Assembly (NCBI GenBank): GCA_937135955.1
Contig: CAKZOB010000069.1
Location: 1-64,000 of the forward strand
DNA from: an uncultured Anaerolineales bacterium
Lineage (GTDB): Bacteria; Chloroflexota; Anaerolineae; Aggregatilineales; Aggregatilineaceae
Length of the DNA: 64,000 nt
Direction: 5' to 3'
The notes under the pieces are model-generated. The model saw only the letters and a list, made by a program, of their open reading frames with translations, ran no database searches and was not told where the DNA came from. Shown piece by piece: positions 51,783 to 60,219 of this stretch (position 1 is its first letter; each line of letters starts with the position of its first letter). The position numbers and the translations under genes are program-made.

Positions 51783-51823
51783 TTGTCTGCAGCCCGATAG
51801 TTGTTTATAATGAAACAACTATC
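51783..51823 (+). promoter_or_regulatory. Promoter with overlapping 11-bp operator-like palindrome
   Basis: TTGTCT (51783-51788), a 17-nt spacer and TATAAT (51806-51811). The -10 box lies within a perfect palindrome GATAGTTGTTT (51796-51806) / AAACAACTATC (51813-51823) with a 6-nt centre. This fits a repressor site. It lies about 330 nt before the ABC ATPase gene at 52150 and may drive it. Confidence 0.6.
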
Positions 51824-51861
51824 CAGGTCCGAAGCTCTTTCCCCTGGCAATGAGAGTCTGA

Positions 51862-51885
51862 TTTATCAATGATATATCTGATAAA
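51862..51885. other. Second A+T-rich palindrome upstream of the exporter
   Basis: TTTATCA (51862-51868) and TGATAAA (51879-51885) are separated by 10 nt. It belongs to the A+T-rich island at 51780-51910 in an otherwise G+C-rich region. The remainder of the 608-nt gap (51542-52149) has the repeat at 51957-52098 and no gene. Confidence 0.5.
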
Positions 51886-51956
51886 ATAGCAAAAGACCTA
51901 ATTATTAGGGGATGCGGCTCGCTGACTGTCCCTTACACTGGATAGTGGCGCTTCAA

Positions 51957-52098
51957 AGACCGTTTGAAAACCTCACCCCCCGGCTCTTTCCATGCATAGA
52001 CAAGGAGGTAAGCGAAGGACTAAGTCCTCTCTTCGTATGTGTGCGGAGGGGATTTCGAGGTGAGGTATCCCTGCCGAGCAAGACCTCTCAAACGGTCT
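51957..52098. repeat. Family E element with 11-bp terminal inverted repeats
   Basis: The 142-bp segment starts AGACCGTTTGA and ends TCAAACGGTCT, perfectly complementary. Inside are aacctcacc and ggtgaggt arms. It has no coding sequence. It matches the ends of the copies at 1-68 and 50632-50770. This is MITE-like; whether a transposase moved it is unknown. Confidence 0.75.
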
Positions 52099-52149
52099 CT
52101 CAGATAGATCGGGCTCTTGAGCGTCTTTGTACCACACAGGAAGGCAACC

Positions 52150-52857
52150 ATGATGATCCATCTGGAACATGTCTCCAAGCACTACCAGATGGGCGCGGTG
52201 CGCGTGACCGCGCTCGACGATGTGTCGCTCACCATTGACCAGGGCGAGTTCGTCGTCGTGTTAGGCCCGTCGGGCAGCGGCAAAACCACGCTGCTCAATA
52301 TCATCGGCGCCCTCGATACGCCCAGCACGGGCACAGTGCGCATCAACGGCAACGACCTGCTGTTGCACCGCGCCGCCGATCGCTTCAAGTTCCGCCGCGA
52401 GACGGTCAGCTTCATCTTCCAGACCTTCAACCTCTTCCCCGGCCTGACCGCGTTGGAGAACGTGCAATTCGTGCTGGACATGGCCAACGCCCCCCGCAAC
52501 CGCGAGCGCGCCGCCGAAGTACTGACCAGCGTGGGCTTGGGCGAGCGGCTTCATCACTTCCCGCACGAACTGTCCGGCGGTGAGCAACAGCGCGTGGCCA
52601 TCGCCCGCGCCCTGGCAACAGGCAACCCGGTGCTGCTGGCCGACGAGCCGACCGGCGAGCTGGATTTCCAAACCGGCATTCAGATTTTGGGGCTGTTGCA
52701 GGCACAGGCCGCAGCGGGCAAAACTGTGCTGGTGGTGACGCACAACCGCGAGATTTCGCGCATCGCCGACCGGGTCATCGAGCTGAGCAGCGGGCGCATC
52801 GTGCGCGACGGCCCGCCTCGCGATGGCAAGGCCGCCATCAGCGATCTGCAGTGGTGA
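52150..52857 (+). CDS. ABC transporter ATPase, LolD/MacB type
   Basis: The 235-residue ATPase has Walker [11 protein letters not shown]-loop [15 protein letters not shown], signature [15 protein letters not shown], Walker [13 protein letters not shown] and H-loop VVTHNR. It pairs with the FtsX permease that follows 10 nt downstream. ATG 52150 follows AGGAAGG and starts the conserved [11 protein letters not shown] segment. It energises export or extracytoplasmic work by the permease; the substrate is unknown. Confidence 0.95.
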   Translation: MMIHLEHVSKHYQMGAVRVTALDDVSLTIDQGEFVVVLGPSGSGKTTLLNIIGALDTPSTGTVRINGNDLLLHRAADRFKFRRETVSFIFQTFNLFPGLTALENVQFVLDMANAPRNRERAAEVLTSVGLGERLHHFPHELSGGEQQRVAIARALATGNPVLLADEPTGELDFQTGIQILGLLQAQAAAGKTVLVVTHNREISRIADRVIELSSGRIVRDGPPRDGKAAISDLQW

Positions 52858-52867
52858 GGAGGGCGCG

Positions 52868-55333
52868 ATGAAGAACTGGCGACTCTGGCTGCGCTGGTCG
52901 TGGCGCGATCTGCGCAAGCGTTGGCTACAGGTGCTGGCGATCGGGCTGATCATCGCCCTGGGCACAGGTGTTTTCGCCGGTTTGGGCGGACAAAAGACCT
53001 GGCGGCTCAACTCCTATGACCTGAGCTACAACCGCCTGCACATGTACGATCTCAAGCTGTCGCTGGCCGAAGGGAGTTTTGTCAGCCAGGACAAGGTGCT
53101 GGCCACTCTGGAAGGTATTCCCGGCGTGGCGCACCTGGAAACACGTCTGATCGTGCCGACCCTGGTGCAGGCTCAGCATGGTGAGAAACAGGTGGTTGTT
53201 CGCGGGCGAATGGTAGGCGTAGACGTGTCCGACGGCGGCCCGCACATCAACAGCGTCTATGTGGACGAAGACAGCGGGCGCACCCTGACTAACACCGATG
53301 CCGGTCAGGCAGTGGCGGTGGTGGAGTACAAGTTTGCCCGTCACTACGGCCTGCAGCCCGGCGACCCCTTGCACGTCAGCGGCGATGTGACGCTGGACTT
53401 CGTCGGAGCCGGGCACTCACCCGAATACTTCCTGATCGTCCCCGAAACCGGCACCTTTCTGCTGGGCGAGGCCAGCTTTGCCGTGCTCTTCGTCCCGTTG
53501 GAGACAGTGCAACGGCTGACCGAGCATGAAGGGCTGGTCAACGACGTGGTCTTTCTGCTGGCCGAAGGAGCCGACCGCGAAACTGTGCGCGCTGAAATCG
53601 AACAGCGCATGGCCGCCGCGCTGCCAGCAACCGGCTTCAAGCTGCTCGATAAAGAAGACGACCCGGTATATCCTGCCCTCTACAACGACGCCGAAGGCGA
53701 TCAGTGGGTGTGGAACATGGTTGCCTTGCTGTTTCTCTTCGGCGCGGCCATGGGCGCGTTCAACCTGGCCGGGCGCATCGTCGAGGCGCAGCGCCGCGAG
53801 ATCGGGATCGGCATGGCGCTGGGGTTGCCTCGCCGCTGGATCGCCTTCCGGCCCATGCTGATAGGTGTGCAGATCGCGCTGCTGGGCACTATTTTCGGGT
53901 TGCTGATCGGCTGGCTGCTCAGTCAGTTTTTCGCGCGCACCCTGCGCGACCTGGTGCCGCTCCCCTACTGGGACCTGAGTTTCTATCTGCCCGGCTATGT
54001 GCGGGCAACTGCGCTCGGCGTGACTTTGCCCTTCCTGGCCACGCTGATACCAGTATGGCGGGCCGTGCGTGTCGCGCCGATAGATGCCATCCGCAGCGGG
54101 TATCTGGTCGCCAAAGGAGGGGGTCTCAGCCGCGCCATTGCGCATCTGCCCCTGCCCGGCAAGAGCTTTACGCAGATGCCCTTGCGCAACGTGTTGCGCT
54201 CGCCCTGGCGCACGGCGTTGACCGTGCTGGGCATTGCCATCGCCATCACCGTCATGACCTTCATCGTGGGAGCGATGGATAGCTACACGAGCACTTTGCA
54301 GCGCGCCGACGATGCCTACCGCTACATGAGTCCCGACCGCATCCTGGTTGATCTCAACTTCTTCTACCCGCTGACCAACCAGGAGATCACCGATCTGGCC
54401 CAGCTCACCGGCGCGAATGGGCAACCGCTCTTCACGGCCAGCGAGGCGGCTTTGCGATTGGGCGGCACGCTGATCAGGGGCGATCAGGAGATTGACACCG
54501 TCCTGGAACTACACGACATGGATCGTGCGCTGTGGGTTCCCCATCTGCTGGAGGGTGCGCTGACGGCAGAACAGCCAGGGCTGATCCTGTCGGAGAAGGC
54601 CGCCGCCGACCTGGGTGTAGCGGTAGGCGACACGGTCACGCTCGAACATCCGCGCCGCGAAGGGTTGTTCTCGTTTCGCATGGTGCAGACGGAATTGCCG
54701 GTGATCGGCATTCACGATAACCCGATCCGCCCCCTGACCTACATGCCTCTGCAGGGCGCGGCGCTGATGGGCCTGGAAGGCGTCGCCAACCAGGTGATCC
54801 TGGCACCGGCGGCGGGCATGACGCGCGAGACGATCAAAGAGGTTCTGCTCGCGCAACCTGGCGTGGCCTCGGTGAGTTCCATCATCGAATTCTCCGAAGC
54901 TGTGGAAGACCTGGTGGCCTTGATCACGCAGATGCTGGCCGTTGTGCAGGTGGTGGTGGTGATCCTGGCCTTTCTGATCGCTTTCAACACCACCAGCATC
55001 AGCGTGGACGAACGCGCCCGCGAAATTGCCACCATGTTCGCCTTCGGGCTACCCATGCGCACAGTCACCCGCATGCAGATGGCAGAGAACGCCGTCATGG
55101 GGGTGATGGGAACGTTGCTCGGCCTGGCGGCTGGTTGGGGTACCCTGCAGAGTGTTTTCACCACGCGGGCCGAACAGGAACTGGCCGATATGCGCCTGGC
55201 GATCACCATCGAGCCGGGAACGATCTTGCTGGCAGCAGTGTTGGGCGTGCTCGTCGTCGGGCTGACGCCCCTGCTGAGCGTGCGCCGGATGCGCCGCATG
55301 GACATCCCCTCGACGCTGCGGGTGATGGAGTAG
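52868..55333 (+). CDS. FtsX-family ABC permease, duplicated
   Basis: The 821-residue protein has an N-terminal helix (about 18-40, VLAIGLIIALGTGVFAGLGG), an extracytoplasmic domain to about 275, and a first three-helix FtsX unit with RRIGIGM-like coupling (EIGIGMALGLPRRW). A second N-terminal helix follows (AIAITVMTFIVGAMDS), a second extracytoplasmic part, and a last unit with EIATMFAFGLPMRTV. The layout matches the permease at 16940-19435, but the two are clearly diverged. ATG 52868 follows GAGGAGG by 4 nt. Confidence 0.92.
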   Translation: MKNWRLWLRWSWRDLRKRWLQVLAIGLIIALGTGVFAGLGGQKTWRLNSYDLSYNRLHMYDLKLSLAEGSFVSQDKVLATLEGIPGVAHLETRLIVPTLVQAQHGEKQVVVRGRMVGVDVSDGGPHINSVYVDEDSGRTLTNTDAGQAVAVVEYKFARHYGLQPGDPLHVSGDVTLDFVGAGHSPEYFLIVPETGTFLLGEASFAVLFVPLETVQRLTEHEGLVNDVVFLLAEGADRETVRAEIEQRMAAALPATGFKLLDKEDDPVYPALYNDAEGDQWVWNMVALLFLFGAAMGAFNLAGRIVEAQRREIGIGMALGLPRRWIAFRPMLIGVQIALLGTIFGLLIGWLLSQFFARTLRDLVPLPYWDLSFYLPGYVRATALGVTLPFLATLIPVWRAVRVAPIDAIRSGYLVAKGGGLSRAIAHLPLPGKSFTQMPLRNVLRSPWRTALTVLGIAIAITVMTFIVGAMDSYTSTLQRADDAYRYMSPDRILVDLNFFYPLTNQEITDLAQLTGANGQPLFTASEAALRLGGTLIRGDQEIDTVLELHDMDRALWVPHLLEGALTAEQPGLILSEKAAADLGVAVGDTVTLEHPRREGLFSFRMVQTELPVIGIHDNPIRPLTYMPLQGAALMGLEGVANQVILAPAAGMTRETIKEVLLAQPGVASVSSIIEFSEAVEDLVALITQMLAVVQVVVVILAFLIAFNTTSISVDERAREIATMFAFGLPMRTVTRMQMAENAVMGVMGTLLGLAAGWGTLQSVFTTRAEQELADMRLAITIEPGTILLAAVLGVLVVGLTPLLSVRRMRRMDIPSTLRVME

Positions 55334-55363
55334 CGAACACCCCATCTCTGGGACATGATAGAG

Positions 55364-55400
55364 AGCGCAGAGGACACAGAGACTCTGTGTCCTCTGCGCT
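55364..55400. repeat. Perfect 18-bp palindrome of family D
   Basis: AGCGCAGAGGACACAGAG (55364-55381), one central A, then its complete reverse complement (55383-55400). It lies 30 nt after the FtsX stop. No T tract follows. The same type of sequence occurs at 25995-26090 and 50775-50862. Confidence 0.8.
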
Positions 55401-55404
55401 TCGC

Positions 55405-55575
55405 CTGATGGCCCTCATCCCCCGGCCCCTTCTCCCGCGCTGCGGGCGAAGGGAAGCGCTCGCGCGAGAGCAATAAGTCCCCTCGCCCCGCGACGCAGTC
55501 GCGAGGGAGAGGGGAGGCTGGGGTGAGGGGCAACAGTCCGCAGCAACCCGCCTGCCCCATTTTGCGCGCGCCCCC
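55405..55575. repeat. Family A repeat in a 627-nt gap
   Basis: Starts with gatggccctcatcccccggc, includes the cccctcgccccgcgacgcag core and ends with ttgcgcgcgccccc. This copy and 48497-48700 share the most sequence. The gap also holds a palindrome, a candidate RNA gene and an A+T-rich leader, but no protein gene. Confidence 0.75.
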
Positions 55576-55627
55576 GAAACCCGAATAGCGAGTGGTGCGC
55601 AAAAACAAAACACCCTATAATGATGTG

Positions 55628-55806
55628 CCAGGTTGGTGTGCCGCCCGGCGGATCTGCCGCTGTGCAGGCCCGCTCTACAGCGCACTGACCGCTCTCCAGG
55701 GGGTGCCGCCGCGCAGCGGAGCCGGCAGCACCCCCGCGCTATTGATACCAGGACTTGAAGGAAACATCTATCGAAAAGGGTGACGGATATACGCCGTCGC
55801 CCTTTA
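55628..55806 (+). ncRNA. Candidate structured RNA or attenuated leader
   Basis: A perfect TATAAT at 55616-55621 (poor -35) is followed by about 170 nt of strongly structured G+C-rich sequence. The 8-bp hairpin GGGGGTGC/GCACCCCC and the 6-bp CGCTGT/ACAGCG helix can form, and the start GATGT can pair with ACATC near 55764. It ends with a terminator: AAAGGGTGACGG (55775-55786) / CCGTCGCCCTTT (55794-55805), one G-T pair, then T-rich DNA. No known RNA family could be assigned. It may be a stand-alone RNA or an attenuated leader of the fasciclin gene. Confidence 0.4.
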
Positions 55807-55960
55807 TTTCTTTCATCTTTTTCTTATTTATATCTCGCTTTTTACTAATCCCAGACCTCTATCTTCATTCTACGTATCGTTGTAATGCAGATGTCATGCG
55901 CGCAGACATCGCAAGAATCCACTAGCCGAAGCTATCGAACAACCTGGAGGAAAACCTGTC

Positions 55961-56914
55961 ATGCGCAAGTTCTCTGTGCTCTTGGTCGCTATTGCCCTGT
56001 TCATCGCTGGTGCCTTCCCGGTCATGGCCGGTGAAGACGAGAAGAAGCCCTCGATCGTCGAGATCGCCGCTGGTAACGAGGACTTCAGCACGCTCGTCGC
56101 TGCGGTAGAAGCCGCTGGTTTGGTAGACTTCTTCGCCAGCACCAAGCCCATCACTGTCTTCGCCCCCACCAACGCCGCTTTTGAGGCCGCTTTTGAGGCG
56201 CTCGGCATTGCTCCCGAAGACCTGCTGGCCGACACGGCCACGCTGACCAGCATCCTGCTGTACCATGTTGTCCCCGGCGCGGTGACCTCTGACATCGTGG
56301 CGGGTCTGGAAGAGGCCACGACTCTCAACGGTGCTCCGATCGCCATCAAGGCCGACGACATGGGCGTGACTCTGAACGACGGCCAGGCCAAGGTTGCCGC
56401 GGTGGACATCATGGCCGACAACGGCGTCATTCACGTGATTGACGGCGTCATCCTGCCGCCCGCCGCTGAAGAAGAGGCCGAGCCAATGGGCACCATCGTG
56501 GACATCGCCGCCGGTAACGAGGCCTTCGGCACGCTGGTCGCCGCAGTGCAGGCAGCCGGTCTGGTGGACGCGCTGAGCGCGGCTGGCCCCTACACGGTCT
56601 TCGCCCCCACCAACGATGCCTTCGCGGCAGCGCTGGAAGCCCTGGGCATCACCGCTGAGGACCTGCTGGCCGACACTGAGACCCTGACCAGCATCCTGCT
56701 CTACCATGTTGCGCCGGGCCGCTTCCCCGCTGCGGCGGTGGTGCAGATGGAAGAGATCGGCACGTTGAATGGCGCGACGATCAAGGTCATGGCCGATGAC
56801 ATGGGCGTGACCCTGAACGAGGGCCAGGCCAAAGTAGCGACGGCAGACGTGATGGCCGACAACGGTATCATCCACGTGATTGACGGCGTCATCCTGCCGC
56901 CCGCTGCTGAGTAA
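55961..56914 (+). CDS. Secreted protein with two fasciclin (FAS1) domains
   Basis: The 317-residue protein has a signal peptide (MRKFSVLLVAIALFIAGAFP, cleavage near VMAGED) and two FAS1 domains at about residues 28-165 and 178-317. Each has the conserved FAPTN(A/D)AF and VIHVIDGVILPP segments (H1 and H2 regions), and the two domains are very similar to each other, pointing to a recent internal duplication. FAS1 domains mediate adhesion or surface contacts. GGAGG lies 8 nt before ATG 55961. No membrane anchor or sorting signal follows. Confidence 0.95.
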   Translation: MRKFSVLLVAIALFIAGAFPVMAGEDEKKPSIVEIAAGNEDFSTLVAAVEAAGLVDFFASTKPITVFAPTNAAFEAAFEALGIAPEDLLADTATLTSILLYHVVPGAVTSDIVAGLEEATTLNGAPIAIKADDMGVTLNDGQAKVAAVDIMADNGVIHVIDGVILPPAAEEEAEPMGTIVDIAAGNEAFGTLVAAVQAAGLVDALSAAGPYTVFAPTNDAFAAALEALGITAEDLLADTETLTSILLYHVAPGRFPAAAVVQMEEIGTLNGATIKVMADDMGVTLNEGQAKVATADVMADNGIIHVIDGVILPPAAE

Positions 56915-56941
56915 GCTGACAACCGCATCGCATCACATGCA

Positions 56942-56965
56942 GAGGCCGGGCAATGACCCGGCCTC
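56942..56965 (+). terminator. Terminator-like hairpin after the fasciclin gene
   Basis: GAGGCCGGG / CCCGGCCTC, 9-bp stem, 6-nt loop, 27 nt after the stop, followed by GTTCGTTGTC (only moderately T-rich). Confidence 0.6.
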
Positions 56966-56998
56966 GTTCGTTGTCGGTACGCACAGCGTTGCGCCCGG

Positions 56999-57922
56999 CT
57001 ACAGGGCTTCTGAGGTCTCGTGGACTTCGCAAGCTTGGGCCGGAACGCGCCTCTCGGTGTCCGGCTCTGGGGCGTGCCCATCGCCCAGCTCGGCGACGAT
57101 CATCCCCGCCAGAATCAGCCCACAGCCCAGCAATTCCCTGGGGCCGAGGGTCTCGCCCGCCCACCACCAACCGAAGAACGCTGCGAAGACCGGCTCCAGG
57201 CTGAAGAGCAGCGCGGTATGCGTAGGCGTGGTGAAGCGCTGCACATAGACCTGCAGAGTGAAGACCAGCGCCGTCGCCACCACGCCGGTGAAGCCAATGG
57301 CCGCCCAGGCCGCCAGGGGCAGCGTCAGGCGAGGTGTCTCGAAAGCGAGGCTACCGCTCAGCGCCAGCGCGGCGACGGTGGCGATCTGTGCCGTCGTGAG
57401 GCGCACCGCGTCGCTGTGCGGCGAGAAATGCGCCACGCTGACGATGTGCAGCGCGAACATCAGCGCACAGGCCAGCACCCACAGATCGCCGGACTGCACG
57501 CGCAGGTTACGGTCAAGCGAGAGGAAGGCCAGCCCGACCGTCGCGGCCAGGATGCCCACCGTCGGGCCACGCCCCGGCGGGCGGCGCAGCAACACGGTCG
57601 CCAGCAGCGGGACGATCACCACGCTGAGACCGGTGATGAAGCCCGCTTTGGCGGTGGTAGTGCTCTGCAGGCCAATAGTCTGGAAAATATAGCCTCCGGC
57701 CAGCCACACGCCGATCAACATGCCCGCCAGGGCTTCGCGGCGCGTCAATTGCCGCAGGCGCGGCCAGAACAGCCCGCTCAGCACCAGCGTCGCAAAAGTG
57801 AAACGAAAGCCTACAAAAGTCAGCGGAGCGACATCGTCCAGGGCGTTCTGCACGACGACGAACGTCGAACCCCAGATCAGCGCCACGCCACCCAGGGTGA
57901 GGTCAGCCTGCCAGCGCTTCAT
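56999..57922 (-). CDS. EamA/DMT-family transporter
   Basis: The 307-residue membrane protein has ten helices in two EamA repeats: LTLGGVALIWGSTFVVVQNAL and later VLACALMFALHIVSV mark the start of each half. LEPVFAAFFGWWWAGETL in the last third is the conserved end of the second repeat. It moves an unknown small molecule, often out of the cell. ATG 57922 is chosen because it begins the first helix and lies 5 nt after the Fe-ADH stop. The long upstream open frame is antisense-like noise. It is co-oriented with the Fe-ADH and monooxygenase genes. Confidence 0.93.
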   Translation of the reverse strand: MKRWQADLTLGGVALIWGSTFVVVQNALDDVAPLTFVGFRFTFATLVLSGLFWPRLRQLTRREALAGMLIGVWLAGGYIFQTIGLQSTTTAKAGFITGLSVVIVPLLATVLLRRPPGRGPTVGILAATVGLAFLSLDRNLRVQSGDLWVLACALMFALHIVSVAHFSPHSDAVRLTTAQIATVAALALSGSLAFETPRLTLPLAAWAAIGFTGVVATALVFTLQVYVQRFTTPTHTALLFSLEPVFAAFFGWWWAGETLGPRELLGCGLILAGMIVAELGDGHAPEPDTERRVPAQACEVHETSEAL

Positions 57923-57927
57923 GGCCC

Positions 57928-59082
57928 TCACAGCGCCCTTTCGAGAATGGCGCGCAGTTCGTCGTCGCTCAGGGCAATGGGGTTGCCCTTCATGGAACTG
58001 GAGCGCTGCGCCGCTGGGATCAACGCATCGAAAGCCGTTTCGTCCAGCCCATAGGTCGCCAGGCCGGGTACGCCTAGCTCCGTCACCAGATCGCACACCC
58101 AGGCCACGCCCTGGTCGGCAGTCGCTTCTGCGTCGCCGGTGAGCAACTGCGCCACCTCGTCATAGCGGCTCAGGGCGGGATGATCCGGGGCGCGTTCCCG
58201 CAGCGCGGCGACGTTGGCGGCCATTACGTGCGGCAACAGGGCTGCGCAAACCGCGCCGTGCGGTGCATCGAACATGCCGCCGAATGGCCCGGCGAAGCCG
58301 TGCACTACGCCCAGGCGAGCGTTGGCCAGGGCCAGCCCGCCGCACAGCGCCGCGAAAGCCATATCCGCGCGGGCCTCGGCATCGTCGCCCTGCTGAAAAG
58401 CGCGGCGCAGCGAGCGCCCCGCCCGCCGGATGCCCTCGCGACAGATGGCGTCGGTCAGCGGGTTGGCGGCAGACGAGACGAACGGCTCGATCACCTGCGT
58501 CAGCGCGTCCAGGCCAGTGTAGGCGGTGATGTCCGGCGGCAGGCTATAGGTCAGTTCGGGATCGATCAGCGCGATGGCAGGCAGCATCAGCGGGCTACGC
58601 AGGCTGACCTTGACGCGATATTCCGGGCTGGCGAGTACTGCGTTGCGCGTGACCTCGCTCCCCGTGCCGGCGGTGGTGGGGATGGCGATCGTCGGCGCGG
58701 CGGGGCAGGTCAGGGCGGCACCCCGCCCGATTATCTCCAGGTAGTCATACGGATCGCCGGGGTTGGTCAGCAGGGCGGCGATGGCTTTGGCCGTGTCCAG
58801 GGCGCTGCCGCCGCCGAAGCCGATCACCAGGTCGCAGCCCAGGTCGCGGGCGCGGCGCGTGCCTTCCAGGGCCAGGCCGACAGTCGGCTCGTGGGCGACA
58901 GTGAAAGTCTCGTGAGCGACGCCCGCCTCGTCCAGGCGAGCGAGCAGCGATGTGGCGCGTTCGACCGATTGTCCGGTCACCACGAGCGCACGGCGACCCA
59001 GTCCGGCGGCCAGTGTCCCGACTTCGGCCAGCATCCCTTCGCCGAAGAGAATGCGTCCGGCGGTGGCGAATTCAAAGCGCAT
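57928..59082 (-). CDS. Iron-containing alcohol dehydrogenase-family protein with altered metal site
   Basis: The 384-residue protein has the group III ADH layout: GFGGGSALDTAKAIAALL (NAD-binding) and IPTTAGTGSEVTRNAV, then GLDALTQVIEPFVS and VHGFAGPFGGMFDAPHGAVC. In FucO the iron ligands are D196, H200, H263 and H277. Here the second ligand position is Gln (ALTQVIE instead of ALTHAIE) and the third is Gly (FAGPFG instead of xAHPLG); Asp and the last His remain. Metal binding may be weaker or absent. It lies 3 nt before the monooxygenase gene, which is upstream on this strand. The substrate is unknown. Confidence 0.92.
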   Translation of the reverse strand: MRFEFATAGRILFGEGMLAEVGTLAAGLGRRALVVTGQSVERATSLLARLDEAGVAHETFTVAHEPTVGLALEGTRRARDLGCDLVIGFGGGSALDTAKAIAALLTNPGDPYDYLEIIGRGAALTCPAAPTIAIPTTAGTGSEVTRNAVLASPEYRVKVSLRSPLMLPAIALIDPELTYSLPPDITAYTGLDALTQVIEPFVSSAANPLTDAICREGIRRAGRSLRRAFQQGDDAEARADMAFAALCGGLALANARLGVVHGFAGPFGGMFDAPHGAVCAALLPHVMAANVAALRERAPDHPALSRYDEVAQLLTGDAEATADQGVAWVCDLVTELGVPGLATYGLDETAFDALIPAAQRSSSMKGNPIALSDDELRAILERAL

Positions 59083-59085
59083 GGG

Positions 59086-59394
59086 CTACCCCCACCCCTC
59101 GTCGCCAGGGAAGACGTTGCTGTAGACGATTTTGCTGCGCGGCTCGGCCAGCCAGTCCGCGACGGTCTGCGCCCAGCGGGCGTAGTGCGCCGTCTCGCGG
59201 TGACGGGCGGGATCGTCGGGCGTGCGGTAGACTTCCACCAGCACAAAGCGCGTGGGATCGTCGGCCTGCTGGATCACGTCGAAGCGGGCGATGCCCGGCT
59301 CCTGCACGCTGTGGCTGGCGTTGTCAATGCAAGCCGCCTTGAACTGTTCGACGAACTCCGGTTTGACGTGGCAGAAGACGTGAACAATGTACAT
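59086..59394 (-). CDS. Small antibiotic-biosynthesis-monooxygenase-fold protein (YgiN/LsrG-like)
   Basis: The 102-residue protein has the ferredoxin-like ABM fold: [21 protein letters not shown] at the start, then [24 protein letters not shown], and a C-terminal [16 protein letters not shown]. Such dimeric proteins oxidise or isomerise quinol-like or carbonyl compounds without cofactor; LsrG is one example. ATG 59394 follows AGGAGG by 8 nt. It precedes the Fe-ADH gene by 3 nt, so the two may treat related substrates. Confidence 0.9.
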   Translation of the reverse strand: MYIVHVFCHVKPEFVEQFKAACIDNASHSVQEPGIARFDVIQQADDPTRFVLVEVYRTPDDPARHRETAHYARWAQTVADWLAEPRSKIVYSNVFPGDEGWG

Positions 59395-59475
59395 GGGCGC
59401 ACCTCCTGTGTGGATGGCAACGCCCAAGATTATAGCGGGTCAGCGATCAGCCGTCAGCCAGCCGGGAGTCGGAAA

Positions 59476-60156
59476 TCATTCGTCTTCGCGGAGCACGTAG
59501 CCGACGCCGCGCACGGTGTGGATCAGACGAGGCTCGCCCTTCTCCTCGGTCTTCTGGCGCAGGTAGCGCACATAGACCTCGATGATATTACTTTCGCCGC
59601 CGAAGTCGTAGCCCCACACGCGGTCGAAGATCATCTCGCGCGTCAGCACACGGCGGGGATTGCGCATGAATAGTTCCAGCAGTTCGTATTCTTTCGCCGT
59701 CAGATCAATGTAGCGGTCACCGCGCTGCGCCCGATGTGTGCCCGTGTCGAGCGTCAGATCGGCGAACTTGAGCACTTCCGGGCGCGAAGACGGCTGAGCG
59801 CGGCGGAACAGCGCGCGAATGCGGGCCAGCAACTCGTCGAAGTCGAACGGCTTGACCAGGTAATCATCGGCCCCTGCGTCCAGGCCGGTCACGCGATCCT
59901 GCACATCTTCTTTGGCGGTGAGCATCAGGATGGGCACATCCCCCGCCGCCCGCAGCCGACGGCATACTTCCAACCCGTCCAGACCTGGCAGCATCCAGTC
60001 GAGGATCACCAGGTCGGGCGGTTGTTCGCGGGCCATCTGCAGGCCGCTCGGCCCGTCATAGGCAACGTCCACGCGGTACCCCTCGTAGATCAGGCCGCGT
60101 TTGAGAAACTGTGCGATGCGCTCCTCATCTTCGATGATCAGAATGCGTTCGCCCAT
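59476..60156 (-). CDS. OmpR/PhoB-family response regulator
   Basis: The 226-residue protein has a receiver domain with phosphorylation site Asp53 (VILDWMLPG), acidic pocket (IIEDEE), Thr80 and Lys102 (LVKPFD). The winged-helix DNA-binding domain follows at about residue 130 ([25 protein letters not shown]). It would regulate transcription after phosphorylation. No histidine kinase gene is adjacent; the next genes on both sides are an ABM protein and a propeller protein. The kinase must be elsewhere. Confidence 0.95.
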   Translation of the reverse strand: MGERILIIEDEERIAQFLKRGLIYEGYRVDVAYDGPSGLQMAREQPPDLVILDWMLPGLDGLEVCRRLRAAGDVPILMLTAKEDVQDRVTGLDAGADDYLVKPFDFDELLARIRALFRRAQPSSRPEVLKFADLTLDTGTHRAQRGDRYIDLTAKEYELLELFMRNPRRVLTREMIFDRVWGYDFGGESNIIEVYVRYLRQKTEEKGEPRLIHTVRGVGYVLREDE

Positions 60157-60219
60157 AGTCCTGCCCCTCTTTCAGCCACACAACCGTGCTGTCCACCCAT
60201 CCCCACCACTGCCCCAACC

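Noticed and set aside
55622-55775. Signal recognition particle RNA or T-box leader
   Set aside because: Short stretches resemble the SRP Alu region (CCGCTCTA) and the SRP loop (GAAGGAA), and GGGTGCCGCCGCG is near the T-box sequence. The order and the universally conserved parts do not fit either family.
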